A stretch of DNA of 64,000 nucleotides from Acidobacteriota bacterium (GCA_016712445.1 JADJRB010000004.1:1-64000), one strand, 5' to 3'; shown: positions 1 to 9,780, counted from the first letter of the stretch. A program made the numbers and translations. Notes: generated by a model from the sequence alone, not told the origin.

Positions 1-293
1 GCCGACCTCCATGCGCAGTGTGTGGACGCTCGGCGGCACATACACCACGGTGAACGCCTGCTCCAGCATGCGGCCGGTGCCGAGCGCAGTGGCGGCAGCA
101 GACCCGAAGCCGGCGCGCGCTGCCCAGCACGTCGCCAAGCGCGGCGGGGGTGATCGGTACCGCGTCCAGCGGCCATGGTGCCGCCGGGTCAGGAGGGTCA
201 GATCGTCGTAGATCGTGATCTGCGCCAGCGGCTCGCCTGCGGTGACGACCACGTCGAGCGCGCGGGGGCCAGTCTTCAGCGTGTTCGGTTCAT
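1..293 (-). pseudogene. PRTRC protein B copy, N-terminal part, broken
   Basis: Degraded copy of 57,672-57,968. Only the 5' part of the gene is present because the contig starts inside it, and indels disrupt the frame. See the intact gene at 57,261-57,968. Confidence 0.8.
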
Positions 294-1288
294 ACCGCAC
301 TTGCCTCTTCTTCTGCATCGCTTTACAGCGTGATCAAGGACTTCGGCGCCGCCTGGGTAGCTATGCGCGTGGCCGCACGCCGTACCTTGTGGAGCTGACT
401 CGCCAGGTTCCGTAGCGCGTCGAGCTGTGTCACGTGTCGCGACCAGGTCCGCATACGGTATTTCGAGGCGCGCGGCCGCGCGCTGTTGCTGCGCCAGGCG
501 ATCGATCGTCCCCAGTCGAACGCCTCGTCTACCTCGCCCGGCACGCTCTCCACCTCGTACTCGTCGTAGTTTGCCAGGGTATTCGTGGTCTTGCCAAAAA
601 GGGAAGCCCACGAGATCCCAGGCCGAGACCCCGTACGCCTGGGCGCTTGCAAGCCGCAGCGTCGCGCCGAACAGCTGGAGCGGCACATCGCTAGGCAACG
701 GCTTGATGCAGCAGGTCGAACGCCAGATCCTCGTCGATAGACGCAGCCATCGGTGCGATCGGCACGCTCAGCCCCAGCGGCGTGTGCTGGAAACATGTGC
801 CAGAGCAAGAGCGTGAGCGGCGCGTCGGGGTAGGTATATCGCTCACGTCATCGACCAGCGCCTGCAACGCCGTAGCCGTGGGAACGCGGGCGGGGAATCC
901 TGATGAAGTGGGCACGTCATCCATCCACTCCGCACTAACGGCCGTGGAACATGCCGATCGTCTCCTCGGGCGTATCTTCATTGATTGTAGGGCGTAAGTC
1001 CATCGCCACATTCATCGCCCGGCCAGCGCAGCAGAAGCCCCCGCCGTTCGACCAGTTGCCAGAAAGCTGCGCAACACCCCAACAGCCGGAGGAGCGTCAC
1101 CGGCATGGCGTCGACGTGCGACCGTGATAAAAGTCGGGGAACTGCTCATAGATCAGCGCCGCCCCGGACAGTCCAACCGGATAGGCGCTGGCCTCCCCAG
1201 GGGGCAATGCGCACTGCGTCGCGGTGAGGTCTACCAGTCGAGTAGGATGGTAGACGCGATGGCGGGCACGCGATCGACGCGGGCGCAT
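290..1288 (-). pseudogene. PRTRC protein F copy, broken
   Basis: Degraded copy of 57,965-58,960. Short stretches of the protein are readable in different frames, which shows repeated frameshifts. These are probably sequencing errors, not a biological pseudogene. Confidence 0.8.
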
Positions 1289-1686
1289 AGCGCAGCTCCT
1301 CTCACTTTCGGGCCATGAAACGTCGGCGGCTTCTTCCCAGACCACTGCGGATCGTTCTCCGTAGCGAGCGCCTCGCCAATTGTCATCTGCTCGCGCATGA
1401 AAGCCGGTCGAGCACGGCGCCATTGGCTGTGCTGTTCTACGGTGTGCGGGCCAGCGGCGCGGCGGCGAGCCATGGCGCCAGATCCGCGCCGCGCAGCCCC
1501 TGGTGCCCGCGCGCTTGACGAACTCACCGTCTCGGTGCCGTCGCGCGCCCCCTCTGCACGGTGGCGCCCGCCACATCGGTGGAACCCATCGCCAGCAGTT
1601 GCTGGCGGATCGCCTCATTGTCGGTCGCGGCCGGGACACTGAACCTGCCCGGCCACACCACGATCTTGGTCGTCAGACGTAGACAT
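1231..1686 (-). pseudogene. PRTRC protein C copy, broken
   Basis: Degraded copy of 58,903-59,367. The reading frame is interrupted and the ribosome binding region before the start is altered. Confidence 0.8.
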
Positions 1687-1777
1687 AAGTGGTTCCTCTG
1701 TTCTGCTATACTGCTGCCATGCGGCGCGGGGAGGTGGTTCCTGCGCCCCCGCCCGGCCGCGTCAACGGTCGTTACCT

Positions 1778-2025
1778 TTATTTACTCCAATGCCCGGAAC
1801 GTGCGGGCAGTCCAGGAAATGACTCTGTGCGTAGCGAGTCCCGTCGCGAGTTCCACGAAATGTCCGTCAACGCGAACGGCACCTTGCGAATGGCGCGCCC
1901 AGGCCGCGTGCCGCCGCAGCCGCACGTTAACGCACGATCCTGGGTCTGGCGGCGGTGAGCTCGTTAGGCCGTGGCTTTGGCCGGCGCGGCATAGACCGAG
2001 GAAAACGACCCGCAGGGGTATTCAT
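1778..2025 (-). pseudogene. Zinc-finger protein copy, broken
   Basis: Degraded copy of the 81-residue gene at 59,457-59,702. Confidence 0.75.
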
Positions 2026-2388
2026 GCCGCCACCACCAGATAGTTTTGTTGGGTTTGCGCGGCCCACCAGCGCATCGCCCGCACGCTCCGCGCGGATGGC
2101 TGCGATGTCGGTGGCAACAGCGCCCGGATAGCGGTCGCCAGCGTCGAGTCCGTCCGAACCGCGCTACGCGATCCCAGCTGTAGCGTACGGTCGAGTGATC
2201 CAGCCCGGCCCAGCAGGCTGCCACCGTTGCCGTTGCGACAGGTGCAGCCCGGAAGTGTTGCGCGGGCGTCATGCCGCCACCTGGCGCGCAAACGCCACAT
2301 CGCGCGCGTGCGGCCTCGTCCGGTCAGTGCCGCGACCGGAGAGGCCAAAGTGCCCGTCCACCCGCGCGATCACCTGTTCGATTGTCAC
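2022..2388 (-). pseudogene. DnaA domain IV-like protein copy, broken
   Basis: Degraded copy of 59,699-60,061. Parts of the DnaA-type helix-turn-helix can be read in two frames. Confidence 0.8.
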
Positions 2389-3290
2389 AAGGCTTCTTAT
2401 CCTGTGCCGGCGCCGCAGCAGTAACTCACGGTATCCCGGCACAGGTCAGATGGACAGCTCGGGCCATGCCCAGAAAGATCCGAACCTGGCCATGCGCGGC
2501 CTATGGTCGGCACGCGCCATATTGCTGGTATCATACGGTCGGCCGCGTAGGTGCAGCGCGCGTCCAGGATCTCGTGGAACAGCGTGGCATTTGCGTGGTC
2601 GAGTCGTCCATCCTGCCCGGCGCGTGATACCCGTGCCAAGATCAGTCCAGCATCAGCAGATCCACCAGCATGAGCGCCTGCACGCGTTCGTCGGCCGAAT
2701 TGTCGCGGAAGCCACTGGGCGCACGAACACCCTACAGCAGTTGCGCGACTGTCGCATAGGCCACGCGCCATCCTGCCAACGCGTAGTGGACCATCGGTAA
2801 ACAGCCGCAGCCAAGTGCGACTTGGCCACGCCGGCCGGCCTGCACGAGGTACAGCCAGCCGCGCGGCTCTGTTGCATAGCGCTGTGCGATGTCGCGGCAC
2901 GCCGCAGCCGTCGCCGTTCTTGGCGTATACTCGGCCGGTATCTCGATCGGTGAAGGCGACTTCGGCCAGTTTGCTCATCCCTGTGCAGCCAAACCAGGTG
3001 TTGATCGCGCCGGCGCATCCGGCCCACCGATTACGCGCAGCGATCTTACAGCGGCAAGGGAAGATCTGGGCAAAGTGCGGGCGTCCCCGTAGGGGACGGC
3101 CTGCAGTAGCCGGCACCGCCACAATCAGGGCAGTGCGGGCCGGTGGCGGAATGTGTGCCGGCTCTGTGCAGGGCGCGGGCGGCGCGCTGAGCACCCCACC
3201 CAGTGCGACCTCCGAGACAGCCACGCTCCCCGGTCGGGGCTGCGGTCTGCGGCGGCCGCGCGGACGCTCCGCCACCACCCGCCCCCGCAT
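2385..3290 (-). pseudogene. DnaC-like helicase loader copy, broken
   Basis: Degraded copy of 60,058-60,954 with frameshifts in and around the Walker motifs. Confidence 0.8.
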
Positions 3291-4263
3291 CGGCACTCCG
3301 TCGATCCACACCAGCGGATCGGGGCTTGGGGCTGCGTCCATAGCTGATGTCACTTCCCATATGCGCCCTCCACGCGCCAACGGTTGAGGATGTTTCGTAC
3401 CTTCGCAACGGAGTTAACGGTTCGTCATGCTGCCGGCCAGGATTGCCCGGCCGACCCAGTACCACAACCGCAGCGTGGGTGGCGGTGCTGGTGCCCGCTT
3501 GCGAGCAGCCAGATGCGCAACTGGCAAAGGCGCATCACATGCATCCGCCCACAAGTCGAATGGATGTGGCCAGGCAATACCCATGCCCCCCGCAGGCGGG
3601 TATTGCCGGCTGACGATCTGCGCGCGTGCGCATGATCTCCTCCTCCCCCTCCATGCTCCTCCATGTGATCCCTGGGGATCAGTGATCTGATCCCTGGGGG
3701 ATTGGTCTGATCCCTGGGGGATGAGTGATCTGATCCCTGGGGGATCGGGGCTCGATCCCTGGGGGATCCTCGTGATGTGATGCCGCAGGGGAGTGAGTCT
3801 GATCCCCTGGGGGATGGGGTCCGATCCTTCGGGGGATCAGTGCGGGGTCAAAAATCGAGCTGACCGTTAGGCGGCGTGTAGTACGATCGGCGCGCCCCAC
3901 TGCAGAACATCCAGCGCGATCGCGCGGATTGCTGGTCGAGCGTCCGCAGGTCGATGGTGCAGATCGGTCGCGACTGCGCGAAGCCAGCGGATGCCTCTCT
4001 TCGCCGGCCAGACAACATGAGACCGAGATCATGAGATCGTCGCACCAGCGCGCAATGTATTTTTGGTCTCCTTGGCGCGCGCCGCGATTTTGCGCGTGCC
4101 GAAACCCTTTTCGCGGGGAACGCCGCCGATGAGCCAGCGAACCGCGATCCAGACACACACAGCTGTTCTTTGCTGGCGGTGCGTTCGAGCACAATGAGCG
4201 GGATGTGTCGGGCCGCCAGACGGCCGGGTCGATCGCCGGCGGCTTGAGAAAGACGATGTCCAT
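3197..4263 (-). pseudogene. O-like replication initiator copy, broken; iterons degraded
   Basis: Degraded copy of 60,854-61,909. The iteron block is here at about 3665-3842, with altered unit length and spacing. Compare it with the regular seven-copy array at 61,329-61,482. Confidence 0.8.
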
Positions 4264-4302
4264 AGGTTCTTGCCGCCGGAGCAGGCACCCGGCGGCGTGA
4301 CT

Positions 4303-5130
4303 CAGGCAGACGGTAGCGGAATGAGTCTCGACAGGCTGCGGCGATGACGCGCAGGTCGCCGCACGTGGTTGCAGCGGCCGCGTCCGCCGTAAATGCCGCT
4401 GCCTGCTGCGGCGACCATAGTGGCGAGCGCATCCCGGATCGCGATACAGCGCGCCTGCGGGACAATGATGTCGGCCCGAACGACGACCCGTGGGTTTGCG
4501 AATGACGATGGGCGCTTATGGCTATCCGGCCGGAAGGGACGACCCGACCACAACGAACGCCCGGGCCTTAATGACCAGGCCGTTCAGGTGGTCGTTGCGC
4601 GCCGTCTCCGCCTCCCACTGCCGCGCCTGCGCCTCCCGGCGGGTCGCGCAGCAGCGCCCTGAGCGACGCGGGCCTTGAGCTGGGCGGCAGTCGCACCGTC
4701 GTCATGTCAATGCTGGGCGTCACGAGCGCCCCTGCCGCGTCGGCACGAGCAGGGGCGAGCAGCCAATCCGGCGGCGCCTGATTGGCAAGCCCGACCAGCG
4801 TGATATGGCTGGCCGACGAGGGGCGTCCAGCCCCCCTCGAGATGGAGGTGCCCCGCCCACGGCGTGAGCTCGTTGGGCCGATCGCCCCGTCGATCGCGGC
4901 CCAGCCGCCTGCGCGACGTGGCGAGGGCACCACACGAGGCCGAGTGCGCGGGTGTCGCCGGGCGCACCGCGCACCCCGGCGGCGAAGCCCGGCACCGGGG
5001 GCGAACGAGTCGAGCGCGCGCCGAGATGTGGCATGATGCGCGCATCGGGCAGCCAGCGGAACAGAAGCAGATCGCCAGGTCGGGCGTAGCACGCCCGTGC
5101 CGGGACAGAATGGCAGTTTGACGAACGATG
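4303..5130 (-). pseudogene. Copies of the three promoter-proximal early genes, broken
   Basis: Degraded copies of the genes at 61,953-62,165, 62,168-62,350 and 62,352-62,781. One useful base is kept here: the C-run at 4831-4836 has six C, which restores the frame of the gene that carries seven C in the right-hand copy. Confidence 0.75.
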
Positions 5131-5359
5131 ATTGTCTCCTATGCCAGTGCTGCTGCGGCGCACGCGCGTCACCTGCTCGCGCGCCGCATCCATGAGACGC
5201 CCGCATTGCTGATCCCGATGCAGCAATGCGGGCGTCGCTGTTTCTCGCTACTCCCGTGTGTCAAGTTGGGGCGCACCTCCTTCCTGCTGATGAAAGTCTC
5301 GAGACGACTGTTTTCTTATGGGACTCATGGGCGCAGTCCAGGACGGAACGGAGCTATTG

Positions 5360-6337
5360 GTGACGAATTGACCACAGCGATCGATCGCTTTCGACGATCG
5401 CACGCCCAAGCGCCGATCGCCCGCAACCATCGCCCGCCACCGCGCCGCGCCGCATGCGTGGCGGGACTGGCGCGCGCGACGCGACCGCATCGATGGAGCC
5501 TACCGCCGTGACGCTGGTCGAGCTGCGGAGTATGTGCGCTACCTGCTCATCGAGCATGTGCCGCACAGCACCAACCCCCGCCGGCCGGCAGTCGCGCGGC
5601 GCGGCCTCTCGCCGAATGCCGTGCGGAGTGCCCGCAACATCATCCGCGCGCCTATGCTCTTCGCGTTGAGTCGGCGATCTTTGCGCCGGAGTGGCGCGTG
5701 TGGTTGCAGCAGAGCTGGCTGCCATCGCCGGGCGATCGTGAGATCCAGGATCGCGCGTACTGGGACGCGGCCACCGTGACCGCGCGGTGCGCGGCAGCCG
5801 GCGACGATGAGGATGGGCGGGCGGTGCCGCGCGATGATCTGGGCTGATTCACGAGAGCGGTGATGGTGCCTCGACGAGCTGTGTCGCCCGGGCATCGATG
5901 CCGACACCGACTGCGCGCGCCGCCGTGCCCGGATTGTGGGAAAGGTCGGAAAAAGCGCTGGGTCTACTGGGCGCTGCGTCCGCCACGGCGCTGGATGCCT
6001 ATCTCGCCGTGCGGCGTGGGCCGGACGCGGGCGCAGGCTGCGCGGCACCAGCGCCCACAACAATGGCCAGGCGTCTCGGACGATGGCGCTGCGCGCAGAT
6101 TGCGTCTGGCGCGGAAGGCCGGCGTCACGCTCCCACCGGGCGCTCCGATCCACGCCGGACGGCATGTGTTCGCCCACCTGATGCCTCGATGGCGGCGCGG
6201 CGATCCGGAGATCGCCGACCTGATGGGTATGGCGATGTCCGCACGACCATGCTACCCGCACGAGCGCCCCGGTAATTCCTCCGAGCCGATCCCACGCCCG
6301 CGCACTCCACCAGGCCGATCCCGCCGCAGACTCATAA
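5360..6337 (+). pseudogene. Integrase copy, broken
   Basis: Degraded copy of 63,015-63,993. It has lost its start codon to an error and has several frameshifts. It keeps GGG near 6018-6020, where the right-hand copy has GGGG, and this supports an intact integrase in the real genome. The TAA stop lies at 6335-6337, inside the tRNA-like attP sequence. Confidence 0.8.
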
Positions 6338-6375
6338 TCGCCAGGTCACTGGTTCAAGTCCAGCACCGGCGACCA
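6331..6375 (+). other. attP: attP core: 3' half of a tRNA-Met(CAT) gene
   Basis: The segment starts with a CTCATAA anticodon loop. It then has a variable loop, a TΨC arm with loop TTCAAGT closed by CTGG/CCAG, and a 3' acceptor strand ending GACCA. No matching 5' half lies upstream, because the integrase coding region occupies that place. Integrases often target the 3' half of a tRNA gene and carry the copy next to int. The core overlaps the last codons of the integrase, so the recombination site and the gene end are fused. The exact core limits need the host sequence. Confidence 0.75.
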
Positions 6376-6695
6376 GTGCGTACGCGCGACATCGCGAATT
6401 AGTGTCAATTCGACTTCAACGCGCCACGCGGGCTTGCGTATTTGCATACGGTATAAAGAGCTGTGGCTTGGATTTGCCGCATCGTGTTGTGGCATCGGCA
6501 TAGGCGCAATACCCGAGAGCAGTATGATGACCCCTCGTGGAGGATTTGATTGACCTTGGCGCCCCCAACCACGGGCCAACACGAGCACGTTTGAGGGGCT
6601 GATCAACGCACCGTGCGTTTTCGCTCGGCGCGGCCATAAAGAACATAGTGTGCGTTCCCTGTCGTGGGACGGTACCCGCCCGCACTGGAGGATGT
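6376..6695. other. Non-coding spacer after attP
   Basis: No convincing gene. The stretch holds a short inverted repeat around CGTATTTGCATACG followed by TATAAA near 6448. This could be part of a promoter or integrase arm sites, but no good -35 element is placed correctly. Sequence quality is low here. Confidence 0.35.
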
Positions 6696-7258
6696 ATGGA
6701 AACGGCTCCAACCCATCCTGCCGCGATCCGGCGTGGCATCATTCGCACCTGGCAGCGGCCGCCGAAGGCAAGATCGCGGTCGTCGTCGGGGCGTTTGTGC
6801 GGAGCTGCTGCGGAGCGACCCCTGATCGGGGCTGTACTGCCAGCCACGAACGGCAGCACCGCTAACCCCCAGCATCCCGCGTACCGGCTGTTGCGGCAGA
6901 GTCGACCAGCGCGGCCACGGCAGCACCTGAACCGACGAGTGCGCCGAGCGCCGCGCCCGCGCCGCCTACGGCGATCCCAGCCACGTCAACCGTGGTACGC
7001 GAACGGGGCGTGATGTTCAAGGCCGATCTGGGTGCGCAGTGGCCGCTCACGGTTGACGCGATCCGGCTGCGGTGCGTTGAGTCATCGGGCGCGAACTAGT
7101 GTTCGATGCGGACGGCACAACTCTACGCCTTAAATGGCACGGCCAAAGGGACGGAGCACTACGCCGACCTTGGGCCAATCCGGCGAGACGATCCGCTGAC
7201 CCGGGCTAAAGATCTTGTTGCAGCCGCTTTTGACATGTGGATTGCCACTGTGCCGTGA
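6696..7258 (+). pseudogene. Membrane-anchored DUF2511-like protein, frameshifted
   Basis: Start ATG at 6696 follows GGAGGA. Reading across frame changes gives a short cytoplasmic start, a hydrophobic segment (KIAVVVGAFV...), a long Ala/Pro/Thr linker and a C-terminal domain. Its pieces are QWPLTVDAIRLRC, LYALNGTAKG, YADLGPIRRDDP and AKDLVAAAFDM. Those pieces match the order seen in small secreted DUF2511 proteins as I remember them. The function is unknown. An envelope-exposed protein, such as an exclusion or lysogeny-conversion factor, is only a guess. The breaks are probably sequencing errors. Confidence 0.5.
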
Positions 7259-7260
7259 TA

Positions 7261-7762
7261 GTGAGCGAACACTATCGAGGCGTCGTCGATCGCGTGGCGT
7301 TCACAGCGTCCAACGGATCGGACGCGCAGCCACGCGGGGCATGGTCGATCCGTAGACACTATGCGCACGTCGCAGCAGTCCTCGTCGATGCGCGGGGCCA
7401 TAGCGTGCCCGGCGGAAACCGATCCACCACGGACACCCCACGCCTCCGCGCATCCGCGCAGCGGTCCAGCTCAGCGCAGATGGCGCTGAGCTACGAGAGT
7501 CGGCGCAGATGGCGCCCAACATCCCAACGGGACGGTTCAGATCCGTGATGTTGTCAAGGCGTTTGCGCCTGACACAGACCTCGCCGCGATCGTGGTGGAT
7601 GGGCGGCGAAAGACGATCAAAAAGCCCGGCGATGGCAACGCTGTGTTACGCAGAGGCGACGTGGCCGGGCATGGTGATGCTATTCGCTGCGTACTGAGTG
7701 ACGATCCGCGAAGGCACATAGTATCGTGTCGGGGTGTTATGCCCGACAACACCTATAGGTAG
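7261..7762 (+). pseudogene. Hypothetical coding region(s), frameshifted
   Basis: Two protein-like stretches in different frames: one from a GTG at 7261 (VSEHYRGVVDRVAFTASNG) and one near 7535-7720 (IRDVVKAFAPDTDLAAIVVD). It may be one gene broken by indels or two genes. I do not recognise a family. Confidence 0.3.
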
Positions 7763-7854
7763 CCGTGGTGCGACTTGACTCTCGCCCCCACAGCCACCCA
7801 TAAGTAATCCCATCGATCATATTCCAAGATATCCCTCCACACCCACCCCATAGG

Positions 7855-8043
7855 TTACACGCACAGTTTATACAGAATTTTCCTCATCGAACCGCTTCCC
7901 GTGCTCCCACGCTCAAGGCGCGCTAATGCCTTGCGCTCGATCTCCCGCCTGTTCTGCAACTTGATCCGGGTGATTTTTTCTCCCCAGCTTAGCCTGACGT
8001 TCCAGGCGTAGTTGCAGCGCCTTGGACACACGATTTTCGCCAC
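7855..8043 (-). CDS. Small basic protein, leftward from the divergent promoter
   Basis: 62 residues from a GTG start preceded by GAGGAG. The protein is rich in Lys/Arg (ITRIKLQNRREIERKALARL) and has two Cys near the start. It lies alone on the minus strand opposite the rightward small-gene array, with a palindrome just upstream. That is the usual place for a regulator, but no helix-turn-helix can be identified confidently. The low base quality here means the ends could be wrong. Confidence 0.45.
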   Translation of the reverse strand: MAKIVCPRRCNYAWNVRLSWGEKITRIKLQNRREIERKALARLERGSTGSGSMRKILYKLCV

Positions 8044-8059
8044 TATGCTCCTCTGATGA

Positions 8060-8081
8060 GTATCGTTTATATGAACGATAC
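8060..8081. promoter_or_regulatory. Palindromic operator GTATCGTT-N6-AACGATAC
   Basis: A perfect 8-bp inverted repeat with a 6-bp centre (TATATG) lies between the leftward small gene and the rightward promoter. It is AT-rich compared with its surroundings and well placed for a dimeric repressor. Confidence 0.5.
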
Positions 8082-8088
8082 ACCTTAC

Positions 8089-8147
8089 GTACGTGTCAAG
8101 CCCCAAAATTGGCCGCTATATATCTCAAATTGGGACTTGACACGTAC
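8089..8147. promoter_or_regulatory. 12-bp inverted repeat GTACGTGTCAAG / CTTGACACGTAC
   Basis: Perfect 12-bp arms at 8089-8100 and 8136-8147. Each arm contains TTGACA in opposite orientation, so the arms double as -35 elements of a divergent promoter pair. The inner flanks are also partly complementary (CCCAAAATT/AAATTGGG). Confidence 0.55.
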
Positions 8148-8164
8148 ATATTTAGTAGTATAAT
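8137..8164 (+). promoter_or_regulatory. Sigma70-type promoter (TTGACA-N16-TATAAT)
   Basis: Consensus -35 at 8137-8142 and consensus -10 at 8159-8164, in an AT-rich patch. It should drive the rightward small-gene array starting at 8208. The -35 box is inside the inverted repeat, so a bound regulator would block it. Confidence 0.75.
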
Positions 8165-8207
8165 GTACCTATAAGCGAACACGAAGGGCCAGGAAAGGAA
8201 TACACAA

Positions 8208-8342
8208 ATGCCGCAGTCAAGTTCAATCGGGCGGATCGGGACTTCGCAGTGTACTTCGATGGTGAGATCATCGGCTACGGCGCGACGGGCCGAAGAGGCC
8301 GAGCAGATCAAGTTCGAGGACATGGCGCGGCGGGCACAGTAA
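8208..8342 (+). pseudogene. Small hypothetical protein (about 44 aa), frameshifted
   Basis: ATG after AGGAAAGG. Reading across two frame changes gives a coherent sequence (VKFNRADRDFAVYFDGEIIG, then RAEEAEQIKFEDMARRAQ, then TAA). First gene after the strong promoter. Function unknown. Confidence 0.5.
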
Positions 8343-8378
8343 AGCTGACGGCAGCCCCCGGTGGAGAAGCTACGGCAG

Positions 8379-8399
8379 GGGAGGTGAATCAGACCTCCC
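8379..8399 (+). promoter_or_regulatory. Intercistronic hairpin (GGGAGGT/ACCTCCC)
   Basis: Perfect 7-bp stem and 7-nt loop, 13 nt before an AAGGAG ribosome binding site. The stem contains an anti-SD-like ACCTCCC strand. One member of a recurrent pattern in this gene array. Confidence 0.5.
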
Positions 8400-8430
8400 A
8401 CCAAACCATCAGCAAGGAGATTTCACAGCC

Positions 8431-8531
8431 ATTGTTTGAGACGTGTGCAGTCGGTGGTCGCGGCGCTGGAAGAGCGGGCGCAACAGGTCAGAGAGATCGC
8501 GCGCCTCTGGCTTCGCGATTACCGCGAATGA
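8431..8531 (+). pseudogene. Small helical protein (about 33 aa), frameshifted
   Basis: The likely ATG is disrupted (ATTG in the sequence). The readable part is QSVVAALEERAQQVREIARL followed by WLRDYRE and TGA, a single amphipathic helix. Function unknown. Confidence 0.4.
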
Positions 8532-8570
8532 CGCGCAGGTGACCCTGACCCAGCTATGGTTAACACCTAT

Positions 8571-8598
8571 TTGCTGAAGCATTTTAACCGCTTATACT
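8571..8598 (+). promoter_or_regulatory. Possible promoter (TTGCTG-N16-TATACT)
   Basis: A -35-like TTGCTG and a -10-like TATACT lie in an AT-rich patch. A 58-codon frame at 8556-8732 covers the same place but lacks a ribosome binding site, so a promoter reading is preferred. Confidence 0.35.
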
Positions 8599-8734
8599 TA
8601 AGGGGCCTTGTTCTACTGGGAAAGGGCATCCTTGGCCTCGCAGGTGCTGCGGGCGATCGGCTCATCCTGTCGGGAAGTCAGGGCGGAGCCACGATCTGGC
8701 GACAAAGCGCTGCGCGGGCGGCGTGTGGGTAAGT

Positions 8735-8759
8735 AGGCCGTCGTGCAAGGCGACGGCCT
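8735..8759 (+). terminator. Hairpin AGGCCGTCG/CGACGGCCT
   Basis: Perfect 9-bp stem with a 7-nt loop and only a short T stretch after it. It could be a weak terminator or an RNA-stabilising intercistronic hairpin. Confidence 0.45.
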
Positions 8760-8769
8760 TCCACTGGCA

Positions 8770-8973
8770 CGGCGCGCTGATCGCAGGGATTTGAGCGCGC
8801 CGAAGAGCTGGCGATGCTGGCATCGATGACCTGCCGTCGCTGTTCGAGTGCCGCACGCGGATTTTTGCGACGATCCGTCTCTGGCCGACGAGCAGCGCGG
8901 TGCCAGTGCGCTTGGCGCGCGGCTGGCACAGGCGCGCGCCTGTATCGCACAGGATGTCGGCGACTGGTTCTAG
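8770..8973 (+). pseudogene. Hypothetical protein, frameshifted
   Basis: Reading across one frame change gives FERAEELAML, then DDLPSLFECRTRIFA, then DPSLADEQRGASALGARLAQ and a C-terminus ending DVGDWF before TAG. The start is uncertain. No family recognised. Confidence 0.4.
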
Positions 8974-9125
8974 GTGGTGCAGGCGGGGCGGCTGTGGTGG
9001 CCGTTTCGGGTGGAGGCAGCCAATGTCCACATCGATATCGGGGGTAACACCGGCAGCCGACCGACCCCGATCGGGAGTTGCTGCTGCTGTACGAGGCGCC
9101 CGTGCCACTCCCGCCCGCCGACTGA
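8974..9125 (+). pseudogene. Small hypothetical protein (about 50 aa), frameshifted
   Basis: Starts at GTG directly after the previous stop. It reads VVQAGRLWWPFRVEAANVHI and, after a frame change, DRELLLLYEAPVPLPPAD and TGA. Translational coupling with the preceding gene is likely. Function unknown. Confidence 0.4.
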
Positions 9126-9145
9126 CTCTGCTGCGACCTTACCGG

Positions 9146-9355
9146 CGTGGCGTGTTCGCCGTCTTTGATCCACGACCCGCTCGTGTGCGTGCGCTGTTGG
9201 CCAGCGCCAGGTGGCGATCGAGGCGGCGGCGCTGCGCCTGGCGGCGGCGCAAGGATCGAGCCTGCCACCGTGCCGCCCAGCGAGGCGGCACGGCGGGAGG
9301 CGCCGATCGGTACCGCATCACGCGCGCCCGTGGGCGCGCCGTGGAGGCCGCGTAG
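9146..9355 (+). pseudogene. Small helical protein, frameshifted
   Basis: Pieces in three frames join into an Ala-rich helix (QVAIEAAALRLAAAQG), a linker (EPATVPPSEAARREA) and a basic tail (DRYRITRARGRAVEAA) ending at TAG. The next ATG follows the stop directly. Confidence 0.35.
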
Positions 9356-9521
9356 ATGCGCGAGCAGCCGCCCCACAACTCCGGCGCCCAGCGGCCGGCC
9401 GCACGGCGAGCGCGTGCTGGCGTATGCGCAAATGTTGATGCGCACGAAGGGCTATGGATGGTCGAAGGCGCTCGCCACGGCCGCGAGCCTGCTTGCCCCG
9501 GACGGGCAGCGCACGGCCTAG
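9356..9521 (+). pseudogene. Small hypothetical protein (about 55 aa), one frameshift
   Basis: ATG at 9356. The N-terminus MREQPPHNSGAQRP and C-terminus VLAYAQMLMRTKGYGWSKAL are in different frames, so one base is wrong near 9405. Ends with TAG. Function unknown. Confidence 0.4.
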
Positions 9522-9605
9522 ATCATTGACGCGCTGCGCGGTGGTCGCACCCACCACCCCGAGCGAGGCCTCGGCACCGCGCGGCGAACCATCAGGAGGT
9601 ATGGA

Positions 9606-9728
9606 ATGCTATGCTATTTGGAGAGCGCTCCGATCGGCGGTGGCCCGGTCGGTGGCCCACCCCCGCCCCCGCCACCGCCACCACCGAGCGACGCACCGAC
9701 CAGCGCGCCGATCGGCGGGCGCGACTAG
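9606..9728 (+). CDS. 40-residue proline-rich peptide
   Basis: ATG at 9606 has AGGAGG six bases upstream. An ATG at 9601 is too close to that site. The peptide has a central run of about ten prolines flanked by glycine-rich stretches (SAPIGGGPVGGP). Low-complexity peptides of this type are often linkers or adaptors. No function can be assigned. Confidence 0.5.
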   Translation: MLCYLESAPIGGGPVGGPPPPPPPPPPSDAPTSAPIGGRD

Positions 9729-9780
9729 CCAAACGCGCGGCCGCGCTGCACGAGGCGCCGCACCGCGCAGGGAACCACGC

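Larger units (their letters stand above)
1..6344. repeat. Error-rich duplicate of 57,672-64,000 (assembly overlap of a circular genome)
   Basis: The sequence follows 57,672-64,000 base for base apart from many single-base insertions, deletions and small duplications. Almost every gene of the right-hand copy is broken here. At 6344 the match ends because the window ends, and the sequence continues into unique DNA. Two copies joined in this way are what a contig run past one turn of a circular or circularly permuted molecule gives. Scattered indels point to low read depth at the contig end. A real 6.3 kb terminal repeat is possible, but two natural copies should be identical. Confidence 0.9.

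Noticed and set aside
1..6344. A genuine 6.3 kb direct terminal repeat
   Set aside because: The copies differ by many indels concentrated in one copy, as expected for sequencing error at a contig end.
8556..8732. A 58-codon frame starting MVNTYLLKHFNRLYLRG
   Set aside because: No ribosome binding site, and it covers a promoter-like TTGCTG-N16-TATACT in an error-prone stretch.
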